64,000 nucleotides of DNA from Rhynchopus euleeides (lineage: Eukaryota; Euglenozoa; Diplonemea; Diplonemida; Diplonemidae), in contig OY723265.1 in assembly GCA_963210315.1 (NCBI GenBank), forward strand, positions 2,108,001 through 2,172,000. Reading direction: 5' to 3'. Every line of letters begins with the position of its first letter. The stretch's first letter is position 1. Shown one piece after another: positions 42,152-53,208 of this stretch. Below the pieces are notes generated by a model that worked only from the letters and a program-made list of their open reading frames with translations, did no database searches and was not told the DNA's origin. The position numbers and the translations under genes were made by a program.

Positions 42152-43149
42152 TTGAGCATGTTGCCGTCACACAACTGATTGTTAGGGGAGTTCCTACCGC
42201 AGCCAATATTTACATGGCTTCTGTATTTGCCGTTTCTTTTCTGTTGTGGCATATCAGCGCTTCGAAGAACACCCGCTGCTGTTGCAAAAACCCCTCTACT
42301 TCTCTCTGTTGATCCACCCCGTTCCCCCCCCCCACCCCCACGCCAAGCAACAGACGCTCGAAAAGAGGCCAATATTTCAGTGAACGTGTTTTCACCACGA
42401 TTCTACCCGCAGCCCTGCTGTGTACCTATCTGGTCCACCCTATCACGGCATGGGGGTCGCATGCTCCAGAATATGATCCGGACTCGCGGCCCCCTTGCTT
42501 CTTTGTGCACTACCTTTGTGAGCGGACAGCGTTGCTGTTGATTCACTCCCTCTACCATGCTCCTCAGGCCCACACTCCCTGGCGGTGTGTTGGGTTGCGG
42601 AGCAGAACAATGAAAGCCAATGCATCAGCAAATCCGAGGGGGGGGGGGAAATCATAAAAAACAAACTATGGGGTGGCGTGGTGCTTCTGGCTCTTTTTGT
42701 TGTTGTTGTTGTTGTTGCCTTCGCGTGTCTTTTTTACCTCGGGAAGTCAAAATCTCTACCTGCCAATGACCCGCTTTTGCTCTTCTTATCGTGTTGTTTC
42801 CGTCTTTGCGCAACCCAGTGTACCCGCACGAGGTTCGCGTGGGGGGGGGGGGGGGTCATTCAAGGGCACTGCCTCCCCCCCACGGGCCCTCGTTGTATCC
42901 CGAAGGGGATACAACGAGCGCCCGTGTAGCGATATCGTTGTGCACGGCGCGGTTGTCAGTGGTGGTCAGTGGAGGTCGGTGGCACGCCGGCATGCCGTCC
43001 CTGACAGCCCTTTTTGTTGCCATGAGAGGTTTGTCATGGGAGGGTGTTTGTCTTGTCACCTGGCATGTCATCCATGGAATGTCAAGCTCCTGACAACCGT
43101 GTAGTGTCGGGGTTACGGTGTGTGTGTGTGGTTATGTGCGATATTTGCA
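42152..43149. other. Intergenic, no gene seen; one strong hairpin
   Basis: C/A and poly-G tracts (about 42319-42345, 42841-42855). A 60 bp phrase around CTTCGAAGAACACCCGCTGC (about 42259) recurs at 43319 and 56087. A hairpin lies at 42889-42918. Confidence 0.55.
42889..42918. repeat. Perfect 13 bp inverted repeat with GAAG loop
   Basis: CTCGTTGTATCCC, GAAG, GGGATACAACGAG. It would form a stable hairpin in RNA or single-stranded DNA. No T-tract terminator context. Confidence 0.85.
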
Positions 43150-43248
43150 GGAGGCCCTCGCTACCAGTCACAGGTCGTCAGTCAGTGAGGGGAAGTGAGC
43201 CGTAGCTCACTTCTTCTCACTCAGTCACACCTAGTAGCGAGGGCCCCC
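43150..43248. mobile_element. W MITE copy 2
   Basis: Ends GGAGGCCCTCGCTAC and GTAGCGAGGGCCCCC, flanked by GCA on both sides (43147-43149 and 43249-43251). Interior diverged from copies 1 and 3. Confidence 0.8.
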
Positions 43249-43902
43249 GCAGAGTGCTGTTGATTTCCGTTTTGTACTCTGACTTCGCGCTCTAGTTTTT
43301 CATTTGTGGGGGGTGGTCAGCGTTCGAAGAACACCAACTGCCGTTGCTACCCTTCTCTCTTGCGATTCACCCGGCTGCATTAGATTAGTTTGTTACTACA
43401 GACGTATTTATTCACAATGTTATCCGCGAAATAAATTAATTATTCTCGGGTCCCCGGAGAGCCCGAAAGTAACATTTTCTAAATTATTCCTCAGTAACAT
43501 TTTTTGAAAATGTTATTATTATTTTTGTCAAAATTGAAACTATTTATTCATACATCGGGCGTTATTGCGTTACCAGTAACGGTAATACCGTTGTTTTTTC
43601 GGTAAAATAACTTACCGTTAATAACGTTCCAGAACGGCCGAATAACGTTATCCGAAAATCGGTAACGTTATTTTTCCGCGTTATACCGTTATCGATAACG
43701 GTAATACCGTTATTACCGTTATCAGGAACGGTAATAACGTTATCAGGAACGGTAATAACGTTATCGGTAACGTTATTACCGTTATTACCGTTATCGGTAA
43801 CGGTAATACCGTTATCAGTAACGGTAATAACGTTATCGGTAACGTTATTACCGTTATTACCGGTAATACCGCGTTATTTTCGGTATTTTTGGGCAACTTC
43901 TA

Positions 43903-44170
43903 TAGGGGGACCCTTTTCGAATTTTTTTTTCGGGGTGGCCAGAATGGGCTGTTTTAGGCTATTTGAGGCCATTTTCGAGCAAATTTTTGGGTTTAGAGCC
44001 ACGCAAAGGGTCTAAAATGGGCATGCCAATCTCAAAAAATGCTCAAAATTCCGAGAGATTTCAGATTTTTCGAATTTTTTGACCGAGAAAATTCTGACCC
44101 CAAAATGTGGTCCTTGTGGTCTGGAACTGTCCGTTGTCGAAGGAATTGGTGAAAAAATCGTGATTTTTGG
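43903..44170 (+). repeat. Dispersed repeat V, copy in element R
   Basis: Begins TAGGGGGACCCTTTTCGAAT and shares inverted phrases with 21070-21282. Right boundary approximate. Confidence 0.5.
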
Positions 44171-44513
44171 CCTCTGGATCACCCATGCCGTCCCAAAAAT
44201 CAAGCAAAAGAGGTTTGGTAGGTGCATTTTTGGGTGAACATGAGCCATTGTGCCAACCTGCTTGATTTCACCCGAAAATTGGAATCCGTTGAATATGGTT
44301 TCTGATGAAAATGTGAAAATTTTCGACCTTCTTCGCAGTTTTTGCCACTTCCTTGCCCCATCTTTCCCACCCAAAATCGAAGTACCGTGAATGGTGTTGT
44401 TGAAAGGTCCAAATTGCGTTGGTTGTGCGTAGTTCTGCCGAAATCGTGCACACGTTGTGCATAGTGCATGTGTAACGCCATTTGCGACCAAAATGTAAAT
44501 TTCCTGCACCCGA

Positions 44514-44627
44514 GCGTTGACGCTTCCACACACCCTTACAAACCCACTTGCCTGATGAAGGGGGTGGTGTGTAGAGCACGTTTGGCAGGGCTGAATGACA
44601 CTTTCCGCGCGAAGGTCGTGTGCGTAA
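44514..44627 (-). repeat. Dispersed repeat S, copy 3, inverted and partial
   Basis: Inverse complement of the left two thirds of 8510-8677; the right terminal part is absent. Confidence 0.75.
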
Positions 44628-45922
44628 TTAAAAAACGGTCCGAGGGCCGGAGGCCCGAGGCCTTTTTTTACCTGCACGAGGGTGCAATTGAGGCCGATAC
44701 GGGGTGCAGATGATGGTTTCTTGCACAACCCAGTCATGTTTTGCACATCACGACGAACTCGGAAATTCCTCATATTTGCACTCCAGGTCTCATATTTGCA
44801 CTGGTGCAAATATGGGACCTGGAGTGCGTGCAAATAATGACTGGGGGGTGCAAGAAAGTTCAAATTGTGTAGTTCCTGCGTACTTCGTGCGTAGCCCGAG
44901 CGTACTTTGGGTAGTTCGTGCGTATATTGTGCGAAGCGTCTTTGACAGCACCAGTAACGGACTTTTGGAACGTAACTATTTTAGAACGGACCGGGAAAAA
45001 ATGGGCACGTCGCTACTTCGCGCTACTTCGTCGCTCGTAACGAGTAAAAATATCAGGTGGTTTATACACCGCCAATGTGAGGTGTGCGGGTGTATTCCTG
45101 AAGGATTCACTTCTGCGTCCACACTGAGTGATTTTGGAGTGATTTTCACTCCAAATTTCACTCCAGGAACATTGGATGCTGCAAGGTTGCAGGGGTTTCT
45201 GCAGTATTTGCCTTGAAAAAGCCAAAAAACATGATTTTTTCACGAAACTCGACATGTCCGTGCGTTATTATCCAAAAAATGGTCCCAGGGGGGTATTCTG
45301 GAGCCATCTCCACCAAAAACTACACCATCCGCCCGCAAAATTGTCCGAATAACGCAAGTTTTCATGAAAATAACGGAAAAATAACGCGTTATTTTAGGAG
45401 AAAACGTTTTCCAATTTTTTGACATCACGGAGTGGCCCCCTGGAGTGATATTTTACCCAAGAAAATTCTTTTAGGGGGGGTAGGGACCCGAGTTTCGGGT
45501 CAGATTCACCGGGAAATGCTGCCTTTTTTGGGGTCAAAAAATAACGCAAAAATAACGTTATTACCGTTACTGGTAACGGAATAACGCCCAATGTATGTTT
45601 ATTCCATCTGGGCTGGGGCTGGGGGTGAGGGGCTGGCTTCCTCGTCGGTGTCATTGACACGGTGGACTACGGCACTCAGCTCCCGGCGACCTCTTACACA
45701 TCTCGAAACAGGGTATCAGCCGAAGGGAAAATGGGTGATGTTTACAGGGGGTGCAAAAGGAACAAAAGTGTCGCTGCGTCCGCTTATGCTTCTGTTCCTT
45801 CTTGCGGTGTTGCTTATACACTCACAAACCTGACGAAGGTTGGTGTTGTGTATGCTTCTCGCCCGAGCGGCAGTTGACTCCATGGTAGTACCCAATAACA
45901 TATGTTATGAATAACATTTTAT

Positions 45923-46906
45923 CAGTCCTATTCGTGGTCATTTACCCCCCCCCCCCCTTTGGGTCGCCTGACCGGAAATTTTGGGAAAAGGGGGGTAATA
46001 TAAGGGGGGGTAAATTACGGGTCAAGGGGGGGGGGTAAATTACCATGTTCTGGGGTGGCCGGTTTTTTTGGTAGGCCATAGGGGGGTGAGAGGGCGCCCA
46101 GGGCCTGTGGATGACCTACCCTGGCATCACCCAGGCCCTCCGGCACTTCCTTCGGCATGATTGGATCTGTCACATGCATGCGGTGGGGTGTGTGGTGCCT
46201 ACCTCACAGCCAATTACCCTCCCCTGGCGGCAAAGGGGGGGTAAATTACCCCCCTTCTGACTGGGTAGTGGGGGTAACTGGGGGGTAATTTACCCCTCCT
46301 TCCAGGCAAAGGGGGGTATATGTGCCACCCCCTTTGCCCGGGGAGGGGGTAAATTACCCCCCTGGCCCTCCCCAGTCAAGGGGGGGTAAATTGCCCCCGC
46401 CCTTACTGGGGGGTAATTTACCCCCTTCTCCGGTGGTGGGTAGGGGGGTAAATTACCCCCCTCTCCAGTACAAGGGGGCAAATTTACCCTCCCTACGGGT
46501 CAAGGGGTGGCAACTACCCCTTTGGCCTGGGAGGGGGTAAATTACCCCCCCAGTAAGAGCGGGAACAAAATACCCCCCCTTTGCTGGGAAGGGCCAGGGG
46601 GGTAATTTACCCCCCTTAGCCTGGTGGGGGGGTAAATTTACCCCCTCTTACCAGGTCGGGGGGGTAATTTACCCCCCTACCAGGCAACGGGGGTGGTAAA
46701 TTACCCCCCCACCACCCAGTGGAGGGGGTAAATTTACCCCCCGACCAGCCAAAAAATGGGTATTTTCCGCCCACCCCCCCAGCCAAAGGGGGGGGGGGGG
46801 TAAATTACCAAGTTTCTGAGGCCTGAACCCAAAATTTCCGAAAAAGGGGGTAATATAAGGGGGGGGGTAAATTTTGGGGGGGGGTAAATTACCACGAATA
46901 GGACTG
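45923..46906. mobile_element. TIR element E, GGTAAATTACC palindromic array
   Basis: Starts CAGTCCTATTCGTGGTCATT and ends with its near inverse complement (ATTACCACGAATAGGACTG). Most of the 984 bp is G(n)TAAATTAC(n)-type palindromes, repeated more than twenty times with short spacers. No coding potential. AT flanks both ends, possibly the target duplication. Confidence 0.75.
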
Positions 46907-47062
46907 ATTACTGGGGGGGGGCAAATACAAGAGTATATCACGGATGACGTACGAATCGTAATGGTGAAATACGAATCGTGCATATCGTATTTTATATCGC
47001 ATTATATCGTATACGATTACGATATAAAATACGATATTATGCGATATTACGAATCGTTTAGG

Positions 47063-49029
47063 ATGATGCATGGCCACACGGGGTGGTCACCGGGGAAAAA
47101 GGCACCCAGCACATCAACGAGGGGCGGCGAGACTACCACCACCACCCCAGATGAGTCACCCACTCCGAAGCCAAAGGCTCTCAAAGAGCAGCTGGCGAAG
47201 CAGAAAGCAGGGGCGCGAGTGAGCTACGTGACAGCGAAAACACGTCATGATAAGCTGCAAGGCGATGCCAAAGACGTGTACGCCGTCAAGGATGTCGCGT
47301 CTCTGCAAACCCGCAAACCCCAGTGTTCTCCCGATGGCGAGTTTGGGGGCGAAATTCTCCATTTGTATTTTTTCCCCCGAAAACCCGACGGCGAGTTTCG
47401 GCATTTTTTTGGGAGTGGAATTTTTCACAGGTTTCAGACAGTTTCCCACTCATCGACCTGCACAACTTCCCAACAACGAGCGTCCCTGGGTTCGTGCCCC
47501 ACTACGAACCGCAATTGATCCAAAGAGTCCCAGAACGCGAAGGAGAAGGCCAGATGTTCGCTACCGTGGCCTCCGGCGGCTGGGGGGCTCCGCCCCCTAA
47601 ACCCCTGTGCTGTGCACCTGTCGAGTGTGCATGTACCATTTGGTGTACCATGGCAAGTGGGAAACGGCACAACACCAGGAGTGCGACATGGTCGTGAGTG
47701 AAGACGGAGTACGTGCAGACTACCATCCCTGCACAACGAAGTCTGTACGACTTCCTCGTTGTCCACTCACACCGCACATTGCAAAGCGTATCGATCAGAA
47801 CGAATGTTGTTGCGGATATACGCGTGCATTGCATGAGGTGCTCGCGCGCGAAGCGCGCGAGCAATTTTTTTTAGCACCCCTTTTTCCGGATCAAAACTCG
47901 CCATCACCCGCCCGTGCGGTCGAGCACCAGAAGAAGAAGCAGTCGGGCGGTGAAGACAAGAACGGCGACAGGCAAGGGGGGCAGCAGAAGGCGCACGGAG
48001 CCAATCCAGCACCGGAATTCGTGAGTGACCTGTCGTATTCACTTTGCGTCGGCAATACCACGGCCAGCCAGGCGGAGCTTGTGGTGTTGGCGATTCGGAA
48101 ACACCTGTACCCGAACATGCCCAGCGGACGCGCCCTCTTGCAGAAACACAGCAGCCACACGGATGCACTTCTGAAGGCGCTGAAAGATGCTCTCAAAGGT
48201 CGCACCGTGCCTATTGGCATCGACGGAACTACAGCAGCATCGATCCACACCTCGTACCTCGCTCTGACTGCATATGTTGAGCAACAACCGCTGCTGGTGT
48301 GCGTTGAGGTGTTCAGGCTGGGGTGAGCCCTGACGCAGTGATGCTTGAAGATGTGCTGCAGCGGCTCGAATGCGACTACTCGTTTACGATCGCGTCTGTC
48401 AACATGGACAGATGCGCGACAAACCAGCGCCTCATCAAGCTCACAGGGCGTCTGTCGGTGTGGTGTTTGGGGCATCACGCCAACAAATGTTGCAAAGACT
48501 TCTACACGAAGCGCTTCCCCCTCGCCATCCAGTTCGTGACCTTCTTCTCACAGGCGCCGCGCACCACCTCAGAAACGAGGTGGTCAGCGCTGTTTCACGT
48601 CGTTGAGAATGTGGCACCCCGGACCGACCTGCTTGCAAGCTTCTTGCACGAAGAGCTTGAGCGCGCCTACAAACCGCAAAGTGTCCGAGAGTTAGCACAT
48701 TTGATCGGAGGGGATGGGTGGGGGGACATGCTCTCGGAGATCCAGACGATGCACAGAGCCTCCTACAGTTCTTCCTCTGGATGAGCAACCCCCCCAGCGA
48801 TCAGAAGTCCTGCTTTGTCGTGGGGGAAGTATGGAAGAGCATCCAACACGTCACCAACGAGGAACAACAACTTCTCAAAGAGCTGTGGGACACGTTTTCC
48901 TCAAGAGAGTTCTTTAAACTCATGGAGGTGATGGACCCGGAAGCAGTTGCCCAGGAGGTGATTGCTGATGAAGTGCTGGAGGCGTCGGAAGAGAGGTGGC
49001 GGGACGTCTTGGGGCGTAACACCACTTAG
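47063..49029 (+). pseudogene. hAT-like transposase remnant of element D
   Basis: Coding-like sequence in three frames: an N-terminal Lys/Thr-rich segment from ATG 47063, then 47640-48326, 48315-48770 and 48750-49029. The middle resembles a hAT catalytic region: IGIDGTTAASIHTSYLALTA, SVNMDRCATNQRL, LSVWCLGHHANKCCKDF and TSETRWSALFHVVE (hAT TRW motif). At least two frame changes (near 48310 and 48755) and a K hairpin at 47560 break it. The C-terminal dimerisation segment is not seen. Assignment to hAT is by motif layout only. Confidence 0.65.
47560..47608 (+). repeat. GC-rich hairpin repeat K, copy 5
   Basis: Sits inside the transposase remnant of D, so it arrived after, or helped inactivate, that gene. 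Confidence 0.8.
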
Positions 49030-49866
49030 CCGGATCCCATCCTTGTGGTGTTGTCTCATGTGGCCACCTAGCCATCCCATTGCCTCCCTCAGAAGCCTGT
49101 AGTAATAGTGCGATATGGGCATATCGCATACGATATCAAAGCTGACTAAACACGATATAAATACGATATATTGCGATATATTGCGATATCGCCTTAAAAA
49201 ATACGATGGGGGTATGGAAATTTAGTCATTCTTAGTCACTTTTAGGCGATTTACGCGCGGTTTTTCGGCTGGGGAAAAGAGAGTAAGATTTTCGAAAAAA
49301 ATCGATTTTTTTTTTTTTTTTAAAAAAAAAAATCGATTTTTTCGCAAAAAATCGCATTGTGTCGTAGTCGCGCGTAGTCACCCGTAGTCGCCAGGTCGAG
49401 GTTCCCAGATTCCATACCCCCCCGGGGTACTGAATTACCGATTTTTCGACATGTCGAAAAAAAAATTTTTTTGGCCGAAAAAAAATTTTTTTTTTCCGGC
49501 CGACTAAACCGAAAATCGGGCCCTCTGGGGTGCCACACCGATATTTTTCGGATTTTTTTCGGATTTTTTTTCGATTTTTTTTGGTTGGGGTGGCCACCAG
49601 TCCAGGCTGCTGCCCCAGGGTGGCCGGATTTTCGACATGTCGAAAAAAAAATTTTTTTGGCCGAAAAAAAAATTTTTTTTTCCGGCCGACTAAACCGAAA
49701 ATCGGGCCCTCTGGGGTGCCACACCGATATTTTTCGGATTTTTTTTCGATTTTTTTCGGTTGGGGTGGCCACCAGTCCAGGCTGCTGCCCCAGGGTGGCC
49801 GGATTTTCGACATGTCGAAAAAAAAAATTTTTGGCCGAAAAAAAAATTTTTTTTTCCGGCCGACTA

Positions 49867-52800
49867 CATGGATGTATTCAGATCTTAATAAGAGAGGAAT
49901 TTTTTTCGCCAAATCTACCTCCTCCTCCTCTTAGATTAAGACCTTAGTCCATAAACGGCCCAAAAAAGCCCAACATCTGAATCCCCTTAATTAAGGTCTT
50001 AAACCTCTTAGTGTAACCTCTTTAAGGTCTTACACTCAGAGGTTAAGACCTTAGTTCGATCTTCAGCAATATTACGTTGACAGCGGGTGAACCCAGCAGG
50101 TTCCTGCACACACCCGCCCCCCGCGCCCCCACCACACGCACGTTCGTGCCCCCCCCCCCCCCACCACACACTCAGTTGACTCCAACACTCACATCCCCCA
50201 CGAGGACTCTTATTTGTGTGGCAGCAAGTGGCAACATAGTGTGAGAGAAATGCCACACTGCAAAAGTACGCTTGAGTCACAGAGCGGCAGCAGAATACAG
50301 GTTGGAGTTTTGCCGCTCAGCGGATCATCTCACGCGGTGTACGCGTGTGCATTGATGGCAGAGACTGCCTCTTCGAAAGAAGCCAGCACATTCTTCGGGA
50401 TGGTGGTGGGCTGGAGAATGTCGTCCTCCCACTCGACGACTTTCGGCCCAGTCGCAGCAGGATAGCCCTTCCGCAGGGTCCGGTCGAACTGGTTGGGTAG
50501 GTCCTGGTTGCAGGCATGGAAGAGGATTCGGGCCCGAGTTGATGCGTGCGCTGCCATGCGGGACGGGGGGAGCACACGGCGCGCGATAGAAAACACGCTG
50601 TCACACCCCAGAGTCGATGCAGTCACCGCCAGCAGATCAAGGCACAGAGTACGCAGCGCGCACTCCCCGTAGTTCAGCCAGAAGGAGTCCACATCACCCT
50701 TCATGCCCTCCTTCTTGGAGTGATCCACATACTCTACCCACGCCGCCTCCTCGACTTCACGGAACGCCGGAATCCAGGCAGTGATATCCTGGAAGGACAT
50801 CAGGTTGTCAGTGTTCCCCATGATCTTGACAGCACGTGGGTTCACGTGTCTCATCGCCTTCCAGTAGTAGTACGACCCCTCCGACTTGTTCCCCCACCAC
50901 CGCACCTTCAGCTCCTCTGAGAGGACAGCTGCGACTGGGGACTTGGCATCCAGCAGGTCTTCCAGGGACTTCTTTTCCCGCTCGAGAAATTCTTTCTCTT
51001 TTTCCGTCTTGGCGTACGCGATGTTGTCAAGGTCCTGAATCTTCCCCTCCATGTCACCCCAAACAGAGTGGCTGTGCGACTTCTTCGAGGGGGTGGTGTA
51101 GGAAGCCAGCAGCTCCATGATCGGCGAATTTGCCCGCTCCATCTCCAGCAACTCCTTCTCCAGCCGTGTGACCCCCAGATCCTTGAGCAGCTGGCCCAGC
51201 TTCCCCATGCTGGGTGTCGTACTGCCCTGTTGGAGCTCGGTGCTCACGAACACGAACAGCGCCTTCATGCGCTGGCGCACGTGGGTGTACACTTCGATGC
51301 GAGACGAGTACCGAGTATCACCTGGGAGGGGGCACTTCACAGCCGGCACCTTCTCCTTTGTGTTGTTCTTTTTTGCAGCGTCGAGAACAGCATGCGCTGC
51401 TGGAAGGATATCCTTGAGGGTGGTAGCGGTGGAGACTGCCTCGTTCGGCTGGCGGAGGGCTGCACGGATCTTCCCGGCGCACGATTCGAAGAGATCGGCT
51501 TCCTCCTGCGGCGTGCAGTCCTCCCTGAGTTCTTCGACTTCCCCGAGGATGGTCTCCAGCGATGACACAGCAACTCCGGAGAGACACTCCATCTGCACTT
51601 CGACCCACCGTCTGTGCCGATACTTGTTCTCATCCCCGCCCAGCAAGTTGTTGAGTAGGCGGGACACCTCGAAGGCGGCACACCCCGGGAACTTCTTCTC
51701 CAGGTTGGCCAGCATCCAGGTCTCGCAGACGTCGCCACAGTTGTTCACCAAGTGTGGGACGCACGACACGAAGGGGACACCGAATACTTCGGCGAGTTCA
51801 CGGCTTGCAGCTGCGTTGGACCCGCCCTTGTCGGATCTGATGAGGAAGGGGGGGGGCAAGCTGAGGCGCGTCAGCTCGCGCTTGATGTCCTGCGACAGCT
51901 CGACCCCGGTCTGGCTCCCCCTCCGCTCCTCCGGACGTATGAAGATCAGCGATGCGGCGAATCCTACAGCGCTGAGGATGATGGCCGTCGCCTTCGTGTC
52001 GCCAATCCCACTGTTGTCATGCGACATGCAGTACCTCCCCCCCTTCAGCTTGGCCGTGATGACCTTCTCGCTGTCCTTCGTCAGCTCGTCGCCCAGCTTC
52101 TTCACCAGCGGAGCAACCTTCGGGGGGTCCTTGGGGATGCGTGTGCCTGCGAGGCAGGAGAGTACACCCTGCATCGCGCCCGCTGTGATCCCCGTGTAGA
52201 GCACCCCTTTCGCGATTTTGTCATGCAGAGCGGTTTCACTCGCTTCAAATGCAGTCACAATTGTGACCTGCCCCTCTTCCCCCTTCTTCTGCCTTGATTT
52301 CTTCCCCACGTGCTTGCTGCCGGTGAAGTGGTCCCCCAGGTCGCCTGCCTGGACATGGGGCATCCACAACACCTCGCAGATATCGCAGGAGGGGACCTCC
52401 TGAGCCGCTGCGTAAACGCTCGTCAGCTGCTTGGAATTCCTGTAGTGTGATTTGATGTCGCCGACCTTCACGCAGACACAGTCGGTGTGCTTCTTCATCT
52501 CCCTGCGGAGAGCATCGCCCAGTACCTTCCTCTGGGAGGGGGCAGGTGGGGGGTCAGCAGGGGGTGCGGCCGGCGCGTCGTCACCAACGTCCTCCGCCGG
52601 GGGATCTGCCAGGGCCCCCAGGTCCTGCGCGAGCTGCCTCCTGGCAGCAGTCTTCGCCCCCGCCTTCTTGCCCCGCTTCTTTTTGGGCTTTTCTCCTCCT
52701 CCGTGCCTCTTTCGCCAGCCAGGATGCGGGCCTTGGCAATGGCTGTGGCCAGCTGGGGCTTCGTGCCGGCCGCCTCCACCCCCTCCGCCTTCGCCAGGTC

Positions 52801-53208
52801 CACCAGAAACGACTTCGCCTTTTTCTGCAGCAACAGGGCTGCAGCATCTACGGCAACAGTTTGTGCCTGTGACAGCTCCGCAGTAATAGAATCCTCATCG
52901 GAGTCAGCCGCTCTCTTTGCCATATTGCGGCTGCTTGTGTGTGCCAGGTGTGGAAGTGAGGAACGCGCATACATACAAGCATGCAAAAAAGCGAATGTTA
53001 TTTGGACCGTGCAGGCTTTTGCAGGATTGGGGGTGGGATGAGAGATTCCTGGGCTGATACCATCCTAGTCCGTCGAGCCGAGGTCAGTTTCTGAGCAAAG
53101 ATGTTCTGTAACCCCTTCCCAATAGGGAAACCCCTGCAGAAAAACTAAGGTCTTAGAATTAAGAGGTTAAAACGCGGAATCTCTTAATAAGGTCTGAATA
53201 TATCCATG
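49867..53208. mobile_element. hAT-like element C, 6 bp target duplication
   Basis: Starts CATGGATGTATTCAGATCTT and ends with the imperfect inverse complement (AAGGTCTGAATATATCCATG). CGACTA is duplicated at 49861-49866 and 53209-53214. Subterminal TAAGACCTTA/AAGGTCTTA words on the left. Encodes a transposase on the minus strand. It is the innermost and therefore youngest insertion of the nest. Confidence 0.9.
50330..52924 (-). CDS. hAT-like transposase with N-terminal SAP-like segment, one frame change
   Basis: The main frame runs from about 52700 down to the TGA at 50330-50332 (internal ATG 52498, 722 residues). Conserved features: CDICEVLWMPHVQAGDLGDH with a later GSKH (zinc-finger-like), PFLIRSDKGGSNAAA, VSCVPHLVNNCGDVCET, GDTRYSSRIEV, and near the C terminus LCLDLLAVTASTLGCDSVFS followed by LPPSRMAAHAS, matching the hAT dimerisation helix. 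Upstream, a basic PKKKRGKK stretch and, in another frame from ATG 52924, a SAP-like helix pair (SFLVDLAKAEGVEAAGTKPQ) would extend it to about 860 residues if a 1 nt shift near 52690-52730 is bridged. The shift could be real decay or an assembly error in A-rich sequence. Confidence 0.75.

Larger units (their letters stand above)
43557..45589. mobile_element. TIR element R, ACCGTTA-word palindromic array
   Basis: Starts GGGCGTTATTGCGTTACCAG; the right end is the near inverse complement, finishing GGAATAACGCCC. The first 320 bp consists of GGTAATAACGTTATC and ACCGTTATTACC words in both orientations. Inside are a V-like segment (about 43903-44170), an S copy and an M remnant (about 44960-45005). 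Inverted similarity continues a few bases beyond both ends. Confidence 0.65.
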
